DNA of 16,699 nucleotides from Porticoccaceae bacterium UBA2002 (lineage in GTDB: Bacteria > Pseudomonadota > Gammaproteobacteria > Pseudomonadales > Porticoccaceae): assembly GCA_002334915.1 (NCBI GenBank), contig DDCQ01000005.1:14164-30862 (forward strand), read 5' to 3'. Numbering within the stretch: the first letter of the stretch is position 1; every line of letters begins with the position of its first letter. A program made the translations under genes and the position numbers. The notes under the pieces were generated by a model, which searched no databases, had not been told where the DNA came from, and saw only the letters and a program-made list of their open reading frames with translations. Positions 1 to 7,221 of this stretch are shown here, in pieces.

Positions 1-2334
1 CTCGGAAAAGCTGCTGGGATCGGTGATATCCAGAGCCAGATAGGCCTGCCCACCAGTACCCAGGCCAGACACTAATAGGCTGTGCCAGGCGCTATCGTAA
101 TAGACATCATTTTCAGCAATGGGGCCATCGACAAAATTTCTATGGCTGTAGTCTGGCAGCGACAGCTCCCACAGATTATCGAATATTGCCAATGGCACAT
201 AGGCCAGTTTTTCCCGGCCATTGGAGGTCTGAAAGCCATGCAGCATACCGCCATTGGAGCCCACATAAACCATGGGCGAACGACTTTGGTAGCTGGCTTT
301 AAAAGCGGTATAGCTATCACCTTCAGCGAAATCACTGGTGGAGAAATAAAATCGCTCCGGCGGCCCTACATAGGTGGGTACAGAGGAAATAATATCTCCC
401 AGCACCGACTTGCGATTGCGGAAGATACCCCCATTGCCCTTGGCAATTTCCTTGCCGCGGGCACCGCGCAGATAGTTCAACCGGGCACTGCCCAAACTGT
501 TAAATGGCTGCTTTAAGGAGGCTCTCTGGGTACCCCCGGACTTTAACGATGCCCAGCGGAAAGGTATTGGGTTGTTATCCTCATCTCTGGTAATAATCAC
601 CCGGTCGTTTGGCTTGGTTTTGCCCACCTTTTTACCCACTTCCGAACAGAAGCCACCGGTGAGTTTACAGGCGGCATCCCAGGCCGAGGGGCAGATATTG
701 CCCAGAGCCACTGGGCCGCAGTTGGTGCCATCAGAAATAGGCTGGGCAATAAGATTGCCGATCCAGTCATTGGTGGTGAAGCGCGCAAAAAATAATGCAG
801 TGTCCGAGGAGATGGTGCCTGAATTAAGCGCCGCAGTTGCAAAGGAGCCTGTGCGATCCAACACAGAGTTAATTACATCGGTAAAGGCACTGACTAGCTG
901 CTCTGGGTCCTGAGCCGAGAGATAGCTGCCTCTTGAGTTGATTGAAGCGTGCCACAGATCATCTATCTTGGCGGTGCCTCCGCCGGTGGGCCAGGACAAT
1001 GTGCCATCGAGCAGATCCTGGTAATCATCGGGAAACTCACGCTGCCCGGACACCCCCAGACCAATCATAAAGTTGACCATATGCTGCCAGTCGGCCGGGT
1101 CATTTTTAGGGTTCCAGAAAATATCATTGTTGTCGGTATCACCGTCGCCATCGATATCTGACGACAGATCACTGATATTGACCGGCACATTGTTGGTTTG
1201 GCCCGGGCGCAGGTCTTTGTGCCAGTATCTAAAGGCTATATCAGCCAGATAGGTAGAGTTATTGTCTTTAAATGGCGCTCTGGGCACATAGCCTGTGACC
1301 CCGTAATCATTGCTGGGGATAGTTTGGCTGTTGTTATCCACGTTGCCAAAACCCGAGGGCGAACCACTGTTCCACTCGCCATCGGTCATCATAATATGGA
1401 AATTCTGCCGGCAGGAGCGCTCGATAGATGAGCCATCGGTGGGATCATCGCGGTAGGGGCTGGCATCTTCAAAGTAGTCACCGGCCTTATCCATAGTATT
1501 GAGCAATGGCGTGCCGCCACTGGCGGGCAGCGCGTGCAGCCAGTCGAAGAAGTTCTCTCTGGTGGCGCCAGAAAATGTCCGCACACCGTTAAATGTACTG
1601 TTATTAATGCGCTGATAACCGACGCGAATATTGGAGTTAAAACGCTCAAATGCCAGGGTCGCTGCAGTCTTAGTGACATAGACGCGCTTGCGGTAATAGG
1701 AGTACCAGTTAGCAAAATTCTGCCGCTCGTCCACTGTCTCTCCCTGACCTGATGTGGCGCTCACCACCACCTTGGTATAGCAGTCATTATCAGTTACCGA
1801 GCCATTGCAGCCACTGCGGCTATCATCAAATAAATAATAATAGGCGGGCTCTGAGGATGAGCTGGCGTAGCGATTGTAAAAGCCATCTGAGTAATTGCTG
1901 GACCCACAGTGATCCTGGTTAATACCTCCCCAGCTGGGTCTATAGTCGCTGGACAGATCTCTGGTGCAGGTGCCACTGCCGGTCTTTTTAAAACCATTGT
2001 CCCAGGCCGCGGTAAAAGACGAATGGCCGAGGCTAACCCCGTCTTCATCCACTGGCGGGTCATAAAATACCTCAGGGCTGTAGTAGATTTTATTGTAGGC
2101 CGCCGACTTGGCCCGTTTAGTTGAGGGGTAGTTACCCACGGCGGTAGGCATAAACGACCAGGCCATACTGCCTGAGTCATCCATGGTCAAAACAATATTG
2201 GGGTCCACACCGGCGAGGGTGAACAGGGGCGTATCACTTAAATCATACTCGACAGCATAGGCCGTTGAACTGGCCGCAGCTAGCAATAGTGCGGCGGCAA
2301 TCTTCCTGAAAACAGCAACAAACTCTTTATTCAT
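1..2334 (-). CDS. pilY1: PilY1, type IV pilus tip-associated adhesin (3' end beyond the window)
   Basis: The frame is open for 778 codons from ATG at 2334 to the left edge, so the C-terminus is missing. An AGGGAAG Shine-Dalgarno sits just before the ATG, 12 bases after the pilX stop. Residues 1-27 form a signal peptide ending AYA, which fits export to the periplasm. A von Willebrand A-like region follows, with the metal-site motif DDSGSM at 52-57 and MTDGEWN around 316-322. An Asp-rich loop of EF-hand/dockerin type (DIDGDGDTD) lies at 393-401. Cysteine-rich segments occur around 535-560. The conserved entry into the C-terminal beta-propeller (LGDIISSVPTYVG, about 644-656; GSNGGMLHGF, about 692-701) is present. 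In this family PilY1 works with the minor pilins to prime pilus assembly and caps the fibre as an adhesin and mechanosensor. It is the last visible gene of the operon. Identification is firm; exact length is unknown. Confidence 0.95.
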   Translation of the reverse strand, partial: MNKEFVAVFRKIAAALLLAAASSTAYAVEYDLSDTPLFTLAGVDPNIVLTMDDSGSMAWSFMPTAVGNYPSTKRAKSAAYNKIYYSPEVFYDPPVDEDGVSLGHSSFTAAWDNGFKKTGSGTCTRDLSSDYRPSWGGINQDHCGSSNYSDGFYNRYASSSSEPAYYYLFDDSRSGCNGSVTDNDCYTKVVVSATSGQGETVDERQNFANWYSYYRKRVYVTKTAATLAFERFNSNIRVGYQRINNSTFNGVRTFSGATRENFFDWLHALPASGGTPLLNTMDKAGDYFEDASPYRDDPTDGSSIERSCRQNFHIMMTDGEWNSGSPSGFGNVDNNSQTIPSNDYGVTGYVPRAPFKDNNSTYLADIAFRYWHKDLRPGQTNNVPVNISDLSSDIDGDGDTDNNDIFWNPKNDPADWQHMVNFMIGLGVSGQREFPDDYQDLLDGTLSWPTGGGTAKIDDLWHASINSRGSYLSAQDPEQLVSAFTDVINSVLDRTGSFATAALNSGTISSDTALFFARFTTNDWIGNLIAQPISDGTNCGPVALGNICPSAWDAACKLTGGFCSEVGKKVGKTKPNDRVIITRDEDNNPIPFRWASLKSGGTQRASLKQPFNSLGSARLNYLRGARGKEIAKGNGGIFRNRKSVLGDIISSVPTYVGPPERFYFSTSDFAEGDSYTAFKASYQSRSPMVYVGSNGGMLHGFQTSNGREKLAYVPLAIFDNLWELSLPDYSHRNFVDGPIAENDVYYDSAWHSLLVSGLGTGGQAYLALDITDPSSFSE

Positions 2335-2346
2335 GACTTCCCTGCC

Positions 2347-2892
2347 TCAGTTATTGTGCTTCTTTAATGTGGTTTGCAGAATCGACCGCGAACCATCGGA
2401 ACGGCCATAACCTATGGCCGATATGCTGTAATAGAAAACTCCCGTCTTTTTTGCCAATGTGTCCGGGTCACTGTCAGAGGGCTCAAAACCAGCTTCCTCA
2501 ATCACATATCTGGGTGGCCCATAAAGGTCGCCAAACAGTGCCGAGCTATTGCCCGAACTGTCACCATAGACAACTCCCTCCGTCGACCAGTCAAAGGTTG
2601 AACTCACTACCCGCTGAGCTGCTGAACCTGAGGCCCAGACTCCAGTTGAGCCATCACTGCTGGAATCTATCAGGTCGGGCTGAAACAAAAACCACTGCCC
2701 GGCATCCAGCAGTGCCGACTCAGCCGCTTGAAACGCTCGCGAATGCTCCCAGCTATTGGATGCCATGCGCTCTTCCATGGCTGTGCCGCGCATAGACGAG
2801 ATGCCGACTACAGAGAGTACCAACAGATAGATAAGTGCGGTTATCAGCACTGCGCCGCTCTGCCGGAGGTTTAACTGCTGATTGACTTTCAT
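2347..2892 (-). CDS. pilX: PilX, type IV minor pilin
   Basis: 181 residues. I chose ATG at 2892 because it gives a normal short prepilin leader (MKVNQQLNLRQSG, cleavage after G13) and has AAGGGG about 8 bases upstream. The frame stays open to 2985, but that adds residues unlike a prepilin. After cleavage the mature protein starts AVLITALIYLLVL, a typical hydrophobic N-terminal helix. Position +5 is Thr instead of the usual Glu, as is common in PilX and the GspK-like pilins thought to sit at the pilus tip. The rest matches the PilX pattern (SNSWEHSRAFQAAESAL after the helix). It would act with FimT, PilV, PilW and PilY1 in the inner membrane to start pilus assembly. The start lies inside the 3' end of pilW; pilY1 begins 12 bases after the stop. 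Confidence 0.9.
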   Translation of the reverse strand: MKVNQQLNLRQSGAVLITALIYLLVLSVVGISSMRGTAMEERMASNSWEHSRAFQAAESALLDAGQWFLFQPDLIDSSSDGSTGVWASGSAAQRVVSSTFDWSTEGVVYGDSSGNSSALFGDLYGPPRYVIEEAGFEPSDSDPDTLAKKTGVFYYSISAIGYGRSDGSRSILQTTLKKHNN

Positions 2893-3892
2893 AAGCAGCC
2901 CCTTGAATCCTGTTGCGCAGGGCGGCGTAACTCCAGAACGCCTTGCGCAAACGCTGGTCACTATTGGTATTGGCTTCGCTGCCATCGAAACTATAGTTTC
3001 TCACCTCGGTGGAGGCGCGATCGGCTGATCTCATCAGCAGCCCTACCCGCACGCCAATAACTGCCTCCCAGTCGGCAACGGCGGTGGCATTGACATAGGT
3101 GTCTGGCTCTCCATCACCACCCAAATCCTCAGCCAGCATTAGCTGCATACTCTCCACACCCTGAGTCAGTAGCACAGCTGCGCTGTCATTAAATGAATAC
3201 TGGTACAGCCCGGTCTCGCCATTGTTATCTGTGCCAATAAAATAGGTGTGAGCATCAAAGGACATAATCTGGGCATCGCCCTGATAGGCTTTGGAGAGAC
3301 GATTGGTGGTATTGCTGCTGTTGGCATGGGTGATAGTCACAGTGCCGCTGCCTTCAGATACTCCGGTGGCGCGAAATAAATCAGCGTTGGAACAGTCAAA
3401 AATTAATACTAAATCGTTGGCCTCAAGCCCATCTGGATTACTGGCTACCTGGATGTTTGCGTTGTCTGCTGCCATATTGCCGGTCAGCTGCATACCCACA
3501 CCCTGTGTGGATTGCAGAGTAATCACATCTGTGCCTGCCACTCTGGCAATTGCCGTTGGATTGGTCCAGCCAGCGCCATTTTCAAAAACAGTTAGACTAT
3601 CGGTGAGCGCGCTAAATACCGGGGGCGAATTGGCAATAATATTGGGCTCAATATCACCAATATTGCGGCAGCCGGCAAACCCGGCCATGCGAATATCATA
3701 GAGCAGCATATCTGTGGCGTAGCGGCCATTTTCCTGCACCCGCGACAGCTCCTGATTAACTGTAAACAGGGTTCTGCTGCTGCCATACACATAGACCATA
3801 CCTGCCAGCAAGATCACCTGAATGGCTATGGCCACCATAAACTCCACCAGGCTCAGGCCGGTCTGCAGAGTTTGGTTTGGGAGCCTGTTCAT
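2753..3892 (-). CDS. pilW: PilW, type IV minor pilin, with unusual C-terminal overrun into pilX
   Basis: 379 residues from ATG at 3892, which overlaps the pilV stop (TGATG). The prepilin leader is MNRLPNQTLQTG with cleavage after G12, then LSLVEFMVAIA with Glu at +5. Family landmarks include ENGRYATDMLLYDIRMAGFAGC and, near the end, DQRLRKAFWSYAALRNR. In relatives I know, the protein stops shortly after a segment like ALRN. Here the frame runs about 48 residues further, overlapping pilX by 140 bases in another frame and giving a basic, low-hydrophobicity tail. In a third frame TGA overlaps the pilX ATG (ATGA), the kind of junction expected in this operon. The tail may therefore come from a one-base indel or a lost stop. 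The function is as a minor pilin in the tip complex together with PilV, PilX and PilY1. Confidence 0.9.
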   Translation of the reverse strand: MNRLPNQTLQTGLSLVEFMVAIAIQVILLAGMVYVYGSSRTLFTVNQELSRVQENGRYATDMLLYDIRMAGFAGCRNIGDIEPNIIANSPPVFSALTDSLTVFENGAGWTNPTAIARVAGTDVITLQSTQGVGMQLTGNMAADNANIQVASNPDGLEANDLVLIFDCSNADLFRATGVSEGSGTVTITHANSSNTTNRLSKAYQGDAQIMSFDAHTYFIGTDNNGETGLYQYSFNDSAAVLLTQGVESMQLMLAEDLGGDGEPDTYVNATAVADWEAVIGVRVGLLMRSADRASTEVRNYSFDGSEANTNSDQRLRKAFWSYAALRNRIQGAAYESQSAVKPPAERRSADNRTYLSVGTLCSRHLVYARHSHGRAHGIQ

Positions 3893-4341
3893 CAGGGCAG
3901 CCTCAGGGTCAGAGTAAATTGCTCGGCACTGTTACCATCGAGGCCACGGCTATCATCCCACTGCACCACCAGATTACAGATACGGGTTGCTGCGACACAG
4001 GCTACGGAACTGGTGGCGCCGGGCATAGCTGCGGTAAGATCCGCTCGCCACTGGGCCAAATCTGTGGCCTCAACACTGGAGCCCGAGGGCGCTGAGCCGC
4101 TGAGGCTAATATCGTAGTTACCAGCAATGGCACCGGTTGGGTTGGCGCGCATCTGATCGACCAGTCCATTACTGATCACCGCGGCTTGACTGCGAAAATA
4201 GGAGCTGTGGGTATTGGAAACCGCGGTTAACTGCAGCTGCATGGCGCTAAACAGGCCTATAACCGAAACCAGGATAGTCACCAGCACTTCGATCATGCTG
4301 ACGCCGGATTGATAACGAGTTGGTGTATGAGGTTTTATCAA
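3892..4341 (-). CDS. pilV: PilV, type IV minor pilin, TTG start
   Basis: 149 residues. The start is TTG at 4341, overlapping the fimT stop by four bases (TTGA), with a strong AGGGGGGA Shine-Dalgarno just before it. The first in-frame ATG is residue 16, inside the hydrophobic helix, and would remove the processing site, so TTG must be the start. The leader MIKPHTPTRYQSG is cleaved after G13. The mature protein starts VSMIEVLVTILVSVIGLFSAMQ with Glu at +5, as in PilV. The body carries two cysteines (CVAATRIC) that probably form a disulfide, and a C-terminal LTLRLP strand. Family role: minor pilin that links the PilW/PilX/PilY1 tip to the fibre. The stop shares a base with the pilW start, so translation is coupled. 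Confidence 0.9.
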   Translation of the reverse strand: MIKPHTPTRYQSGVSMIEVLVTILVSVIGLFSAMQLQLTAVSNTHSSYFRSQAAVISNGLVDQMRANPTGAIAGNYDISLSGSAPSGSSVEATDLAQWRADLTAAMPGATSSVACVAATRICNLVVQWDDSRGLDGNSAEQFTLTLRLP

Positions 4342-4865
4342 CTGCAGTCCCCCCTAGCTACATCTGGTCGGCCCGTGGGCTGCACAGAAATTATTCTCGA
4401 TGCAATATTGTCACAGTCTGCTGGTGTCAGAGTCAGCACAAAAGAGGCATTGCCGGGTACCACAGATCCCCTAGAATTAAAGCTGATAACGCTGTTGCTG
4501 GGGGCATTAGTAGCCACCGCGGCCAGGGAACTGCCACCGGTCAGGGGCTCCCACTGCAGCAGAATATCGGCCGCGTCGAGATAGTCGCCATCGTTATTGG
4601 TATCGGCCTGAATATGCCAGCCATTGCTCCAATTGCCATTGACCGCTGCAACCCGAGTCTGGGCTCCGCGTTTAATGGCTTCGCTGCGCGCCATATGAAA
4701 GCTGTAGACCAGATCATTGGCCTGAGTAGTTATTTGATTATTATTGATAAAGGTAACTAGAGAAGGCAGACCTATGCCCAGCAGCACGGCCAATATTGAT
4801 ATTGTCACCAACAGCTCAATTAAGGAAAAACCGTTGCAAACTCTGATTCTGGGGCGGAAATCCAT
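4338..4865 (-). CDS. fimT: FimT/FimU-type minor pilin (GspH domain)
   Basis: 175 residues. I chose ATG at 4865 because it gives the short leader MDFRPRIRVCNG, cleaved after G12, followed by FSLIELLVTISILAVLLGIGLPS, and because TAAGGT lies about 8 bases upstream. The open frame back to 4970 crosses the promoter and is not plausible as protein. The GspH/FimT domain follows the helix: ANDLVYSFHMARSEAIKRG, then VISFNSRG and a C-terminal IISVQPTGRP. An Asp/Asn-rich loop (DTNNDGDYLDAAD, 88-100) may bind calcium. As first gene of the minor pilin operon it probably plays the role of FimU in Pseudomonas or of a GspH-like pilin. FimT and FimU cannot be told apart from this sequence alone. Confidence 0.88.
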   Translation of the reverse strand: MDFRPRIRVCNGFSLIELLVTISILAVLLGIGLPSLVTFINNNQITTQANDLVYSFHMARSEAIKRGAQTRVAAVNGNWSNGWHIQADTNNDGDYLDAADILLQWEPLTGGSSLAAVATNAPSNSVISFNSRGSVVPGNASFVLTLTPADCDNIASRIISVQPTGRPDVARGDCS

Positions 4866-4906
4866 TGCTGTAACCTTACATCCTGTGTATTTACTCTCTG
4901 CTTGCG

Positions 4907-4922
4907 CTGACCTAGGGGTCAG
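4907..4922 (-). other. Inverted repeat in the fimT leader
   Basis: CTGACC and GGTCAG form a perfect 6-base inverted repeat around a 4-base loop, starting a few bases after the predicted transcription start of the pilin operon. It could be a small hairpin at the 5' end of the mRNA or half of an operator. No T-run follows, so it is not an intrinsic terminator. Confidence 0.4.
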
Positions 4923-4932
4923 AGGTCGCAGA

Positions 4933-4961
4933 ATAGTAGCAACAGCTGTAGGTACAAACTG
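4933..4961 (-). promoter_or_regulatory. Predicted promoter of the fimT-pilVWXY1 operon
   Basis: The minus strand has a -10 box TACTAT (4938-4933), a 17-base spacer and a poor -35 hexamer CAGTTT (4961-4956). The -35 hexamer overlaps the downstream half of the CRP-type palindrome. A weak -35 under an activator site fits activator dependence. The predicted start is near 4926, giving a leader of about 60 bases before the fimT ATG. Confidence 0.55.
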
Positions 4962-4976
4962 TGATATCAATCACAG
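4959..4976 (-). promoter_or_regulatory. CRP/Vfr-type cAMP receptor binding site
   Basis: On the minus strand this reads CTGTGATTGATATCACAG, a perfect palindrome with 7-base arms and the full TGTGAT-N4-ATCACA pattern of the CRP/Vfr consensus. Its centre (4967.5) lies 41.5 bases upstream of the start predicted from the TACTAT -10 box. That is the spacing of a class II CRP-activated promoter. No CRP gene is in the window, so binding is inferred from the motif. Confidence 0.8.
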
Positions 4977-5034
4977 CCTAAAAGGAGCCAGTCGAGGGTG
5001 GAATTTAGAAAAATAGGTTACAGCTTGGATCCAG

Positions 5035-6099
5035 TTAGTGTTCAGCCTCGTCAGAGCTATCAGCAGGACGCTTAACAGAGGTTTCAGCCGCGCCCAGCAT
5101 AATGCCTATCCAGCGAGTATCTTCCTGATTTTCCAGTGCGATTTTAATCATGATGGTCAGCGGAATAGACAGCAGCATGCCCACTGGCCCCAGCACCCAG
5201 CCCCAGAGCACCAAAGAGACAAATACTACCAATGGCGAAAGATTGAGTCCTCGACCCATCCAGCGCGGTTCAATCATGTTGCCCATCACCAGATTAACCA
5301 ACACAAAGCCACCCAGCGTGAGGCCCGCGTGCAAAGCTCCAAGCTGCACCAGTGCCAGCAGCACCGCTGGCACGGCGGCAATAAATGAACCCACTGTGGG
5401 TATAAAGTTTAGCAAGAAGGCCAGCAGCCCCCAAAGCACGGCGTAATCAACACCCAGAATACTCAGCCAGATAAAGATCACCAGGCCAGTCACAAAGCTG
5501 ATTGCCGCTTTAATACCGAGATAACTATGCACGCTATCGGAGAATTTGGTCAGCCATTCCTGAGAGGTGTCTGCGCCTCTAGCCAGTCGCAACTTTTCAC
5601 CAAAGCCCATATTTTCTGCCAGAATAAAGATCACGGTGAGTAGAATCATTACCGCGTTGGTCATCACATTGCCAAAGGAGGCTAATGTACTGCCAACCAG
5701 CTTCATCACAGCACCTGGATCAAAACTGCTCTGCCACTGCTCGGCATCGATCTCCACCCCGCGCAGGCTCAGCCATTGCTGCACCGAGGTACTCATGGCG
5801 GACAGTTTTTCCGAATAGACAGGAATATCCTGGCGGAAACTTTCCAGTGAAGAACCAATTAAGGCGGCCAGAAGCAGGCCAACCAGGAAAATCAGCACGA
5901 CCACCAGCAAAATTGCCAAACCACCGGGAACTCGGCGGTTTTTAAGCCAGGTTAGCAATGGCGAAACAATCATGGCAATAAACACAGCCAACAAAAAAGG
6001 CACCAGCAATGGGCCAGCCATCTTTAACCCTGAAACCACCACCACAAAGGCGGCGCTGACCACCAAAAATCTGGCTATGGGGGACGCTTTTTCAATCAT
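5035..6099 (-). CDS. perM: PerM / AI-2E family membrane protein
   Basis: 354 residues, close to the usual length of the family (formerly UPF0118). ATG at 6099 overlaps the stop of the upstream gene (ATGA). Hydrophobic segments occur at both ends of a soluble central part (about 85-145), as is typical: two near the N-terminus, then a block of five or more from about residue 145. Conserved features include the loop LLNFIPTVGSFIAAVPAVLLAL and the C-terminal NLVMGNMIEPRWMGRGLNLSP followed by GPVGMLLSIPLTIMIKI. The tail after about 325 is hydrophilic and acidic. Members include TqsA, linked to AI-2 export, and Na+/H+ antiporters; most have no known substrate, so transport of a specific molecule is not claimed. 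It is the last gene of the acyltransferase-TauE-PerM unit. Confidence 0.85.
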   Translation of the reverse strand: MIEKASPIARFLVVSAAFVVVVSGLKMAGPLLVPFLLAVFIAMIVSPLLTWLKNRRVPGGLAILLVVVLIFLVGLLLAALIGSSLESFRQDIPVYSEKLSAMSTSVQQWLSLRGVEIDAEQWQSSFDPGAVMKLVGSTLASFGNVMTNAVMILLTVIFILAENMGFGEKLRLARGADTSQEWLTKFSDSVHSYLGIKAAISFVTGLVIFIWLSILGVDYAVLWGLLAFLLNFIPTVGSFIAAVPAVLLALVQLGALHAGLTLGGFVLVNLVMGNMIEPRWMGRGLNLSPLVVFVSLVLWGWVLGPVGMLLSIPLTIMIKIALENQEDTRWIGIMLGAAETSVKRPADSSDEAEH

Positions 6100-6449
6100 T
6101 GCTGTTCTCCGCTTTCTATATACTCGCCCAATCTGGCCAATATCTCACTCAGCTGAGCTCGGCCCTTTTCGGAAAAGATCACCATGCCGGCCCGCTCAGT
6201 CATTTCAATTTCCGCTAACATAGCACATTGCTGTCTGATTTTATCCAGTTCAGGGTCCTGGTGAATGCGCATGCCAATAAACACATCCCAGTCGGCGCTG
6301 GTTGCCATTTCTCTGAGTACTGATTCGAGCAGCACCCTGATATTAATGGCTTCGACCCTGTAGACCGGCATACCCAAATAGCGAAAGACCAGCAGTGCAA
6401 GCAAAATAAGGCAGAAACTCAGGCCCACCGTGATCAGAAAATTGATCAT
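6096..6449 (-). CDS. Uncharacterised membrane-anchored protein, 117 residues
   Basis: I do not recognise a named function. ATG at 6449 overlaps the stop of the TauE gene (ATGA), and its own stop overlaps the perM start (ATGA), so it is translated with both membrane proteins. Residues 4-25 form one membrane helix, followed by a short linker (PVYRVEAINIRVLLESVL). A charged cytoplasmic-type domain then carries a motif SADWDVFIGMRIHQDPEL (51-68) and helical segments to the end. From memory, similar small proteins with a DWDVF...HDPEL signature occur in other gammaproteobacteria, which suggests a real conserved family; I cannot confirm this here. It might be an accessory subunit of either neighbour, but nothing in the sequence proves it. 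Confidence 0.75.
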   Translation of the reverse strand: MINFLITVGLSFCLILLALLVFRYLGMPVYRVEAINIRVLLESVLREMATSADWDVFIGMRIHQDPELDKIRQQCAMLAEIEMTERAGMVIFSEKGRAQLSEILARLGEYIESGEQQ

Positions 6450-7198
6450 GGGGAAAATAGCAGTTTTAGCGCCATCAGCATGGTCACCGCAGTAATAATT
6501 GGTTGAACAAAACCGGCACCACGGCTGATAACAAGGTTGGAACCCAGCCGGGCACCAATAATCTGGGCCACTGACATGGTTATCGCCAGCGACCAGATCA
6601 CATAGCCACTAAACACAAAAATAAGCGCCGAGGTGCCATTGACCGCCAGGATCATCAGCTTGGTTTCTGCCGTGGCCTTGACCAGATTATGACCCAGTAG
6701 CCAAACAAACAGAAATGGCATAATTGACCCCATACCAGGGCCAAAAAATCCGCCATAAAACCCCATACCCAGTGCCGCACTGCAGGCAAACCAACGCTGG
6801 CTAATTCTCTGCGGATGATCGCTATCATTGATATTTGGTGACAACAAAAAATACAGGGCTATGGCCAGCAACAGAAACGGGATAAGCCGCGCCAGCAATT
6901 CAGTGTTGAGACTCTGCACCACCAGAGTACCCAGCGCAGAACCGACAATGGCCAGTGCGACCGACAATCCGAGAGGTTTGATATCCAGATGACCTTTACG
7001 AAAGAAGTTCCAGGCAGAGGACAGTGTTCCCAGCGAACTCTGCACCTTATTGGTGGCCAGTGCCGTGAGTGGAGGTAGCCCGGCCCAGAGCAGGGCTGGC
7101 AGGGTGAGGATGCCGCCGGAGCCAGCAATAGAGGAGATCAAGCCAGCAAAAAAGGCCACAAAAACTAAGATTATTTGAGTGCTAGCAGCGACATCCAT
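6446..7198 (-). CDS. TauE/SafE (TSUP) family permease, YfcA-like
   Basis: 250 residues from ATG at 7198, with mostly hydrophobic segments consistent with seven or eight membrane helices. The two half-repeat signatures of the family are visible. The first is AGSGGILTLPALLWAGLPP...ATNK (25-51). The second is GGFFGPGMGSIMPFLFVWLLG with KATAETK (149-180). Family members move sulfite, sulfoacetate, taurine breakdown products and other organosulfur or organic anions across the inner membrane. The substrate here cannot be read from the sequence. The start lies 23 bases after the upstream acyltransferase stop and has no clear Shine-Dalgarno, so coupling is likely. The next gene overlaps by four bases. 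Confidence 0.87.
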   Translation of the reverse strand: MDVAASTQIILVFVAFFAGLISSIAGSGGILTLPALLWAGLPPLTALATNKVQSSLGTLSSAWNFFRKGHLDIKPLGLSVALAIVGSALGTLVVQSLNTELLARLIPFLLLAIALYFLLSPNINDSDHPQRISQRWFACSAALGMGFYGGFFGPGMGSIMPFLFVWLLGHNLVKATAETKLMILAVNGTSALIFVFSGYVIWSLAITMSVAQIIGARLGSNLVISRGAGFVQPIITAVTMLMALKLLFSP

Positions 7199-7221
7199 AA
7201 TACTGAGTACTCACTAATGCC

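Noticed and set aside
82..516. Plus-strand open frame of 144 codons
   Set aside because: It is antisense to pilY1, whose frame shows signal peptide, MIDAS and propeller motifs throughout; the plus frame has no recognisable domain or ribosome site.
4320..4760. Plus-strand open frame of 146 codons
   Set aside because: It is opposite fimT and the pilV start; both pilin genes have clear prepilin and family motifs.
4866..4970. Upstream extension of the fimT frame
   Set aside because: It would cover the promoter -10 box and part of the CRP site and give a 47-residue leader that no prepilin of this type has.
5003..5034. T-rich stretch after the perM stop as a terminator
   Set aside because: There is a run of five Ts on the minus strand but no stem of useful length before it.
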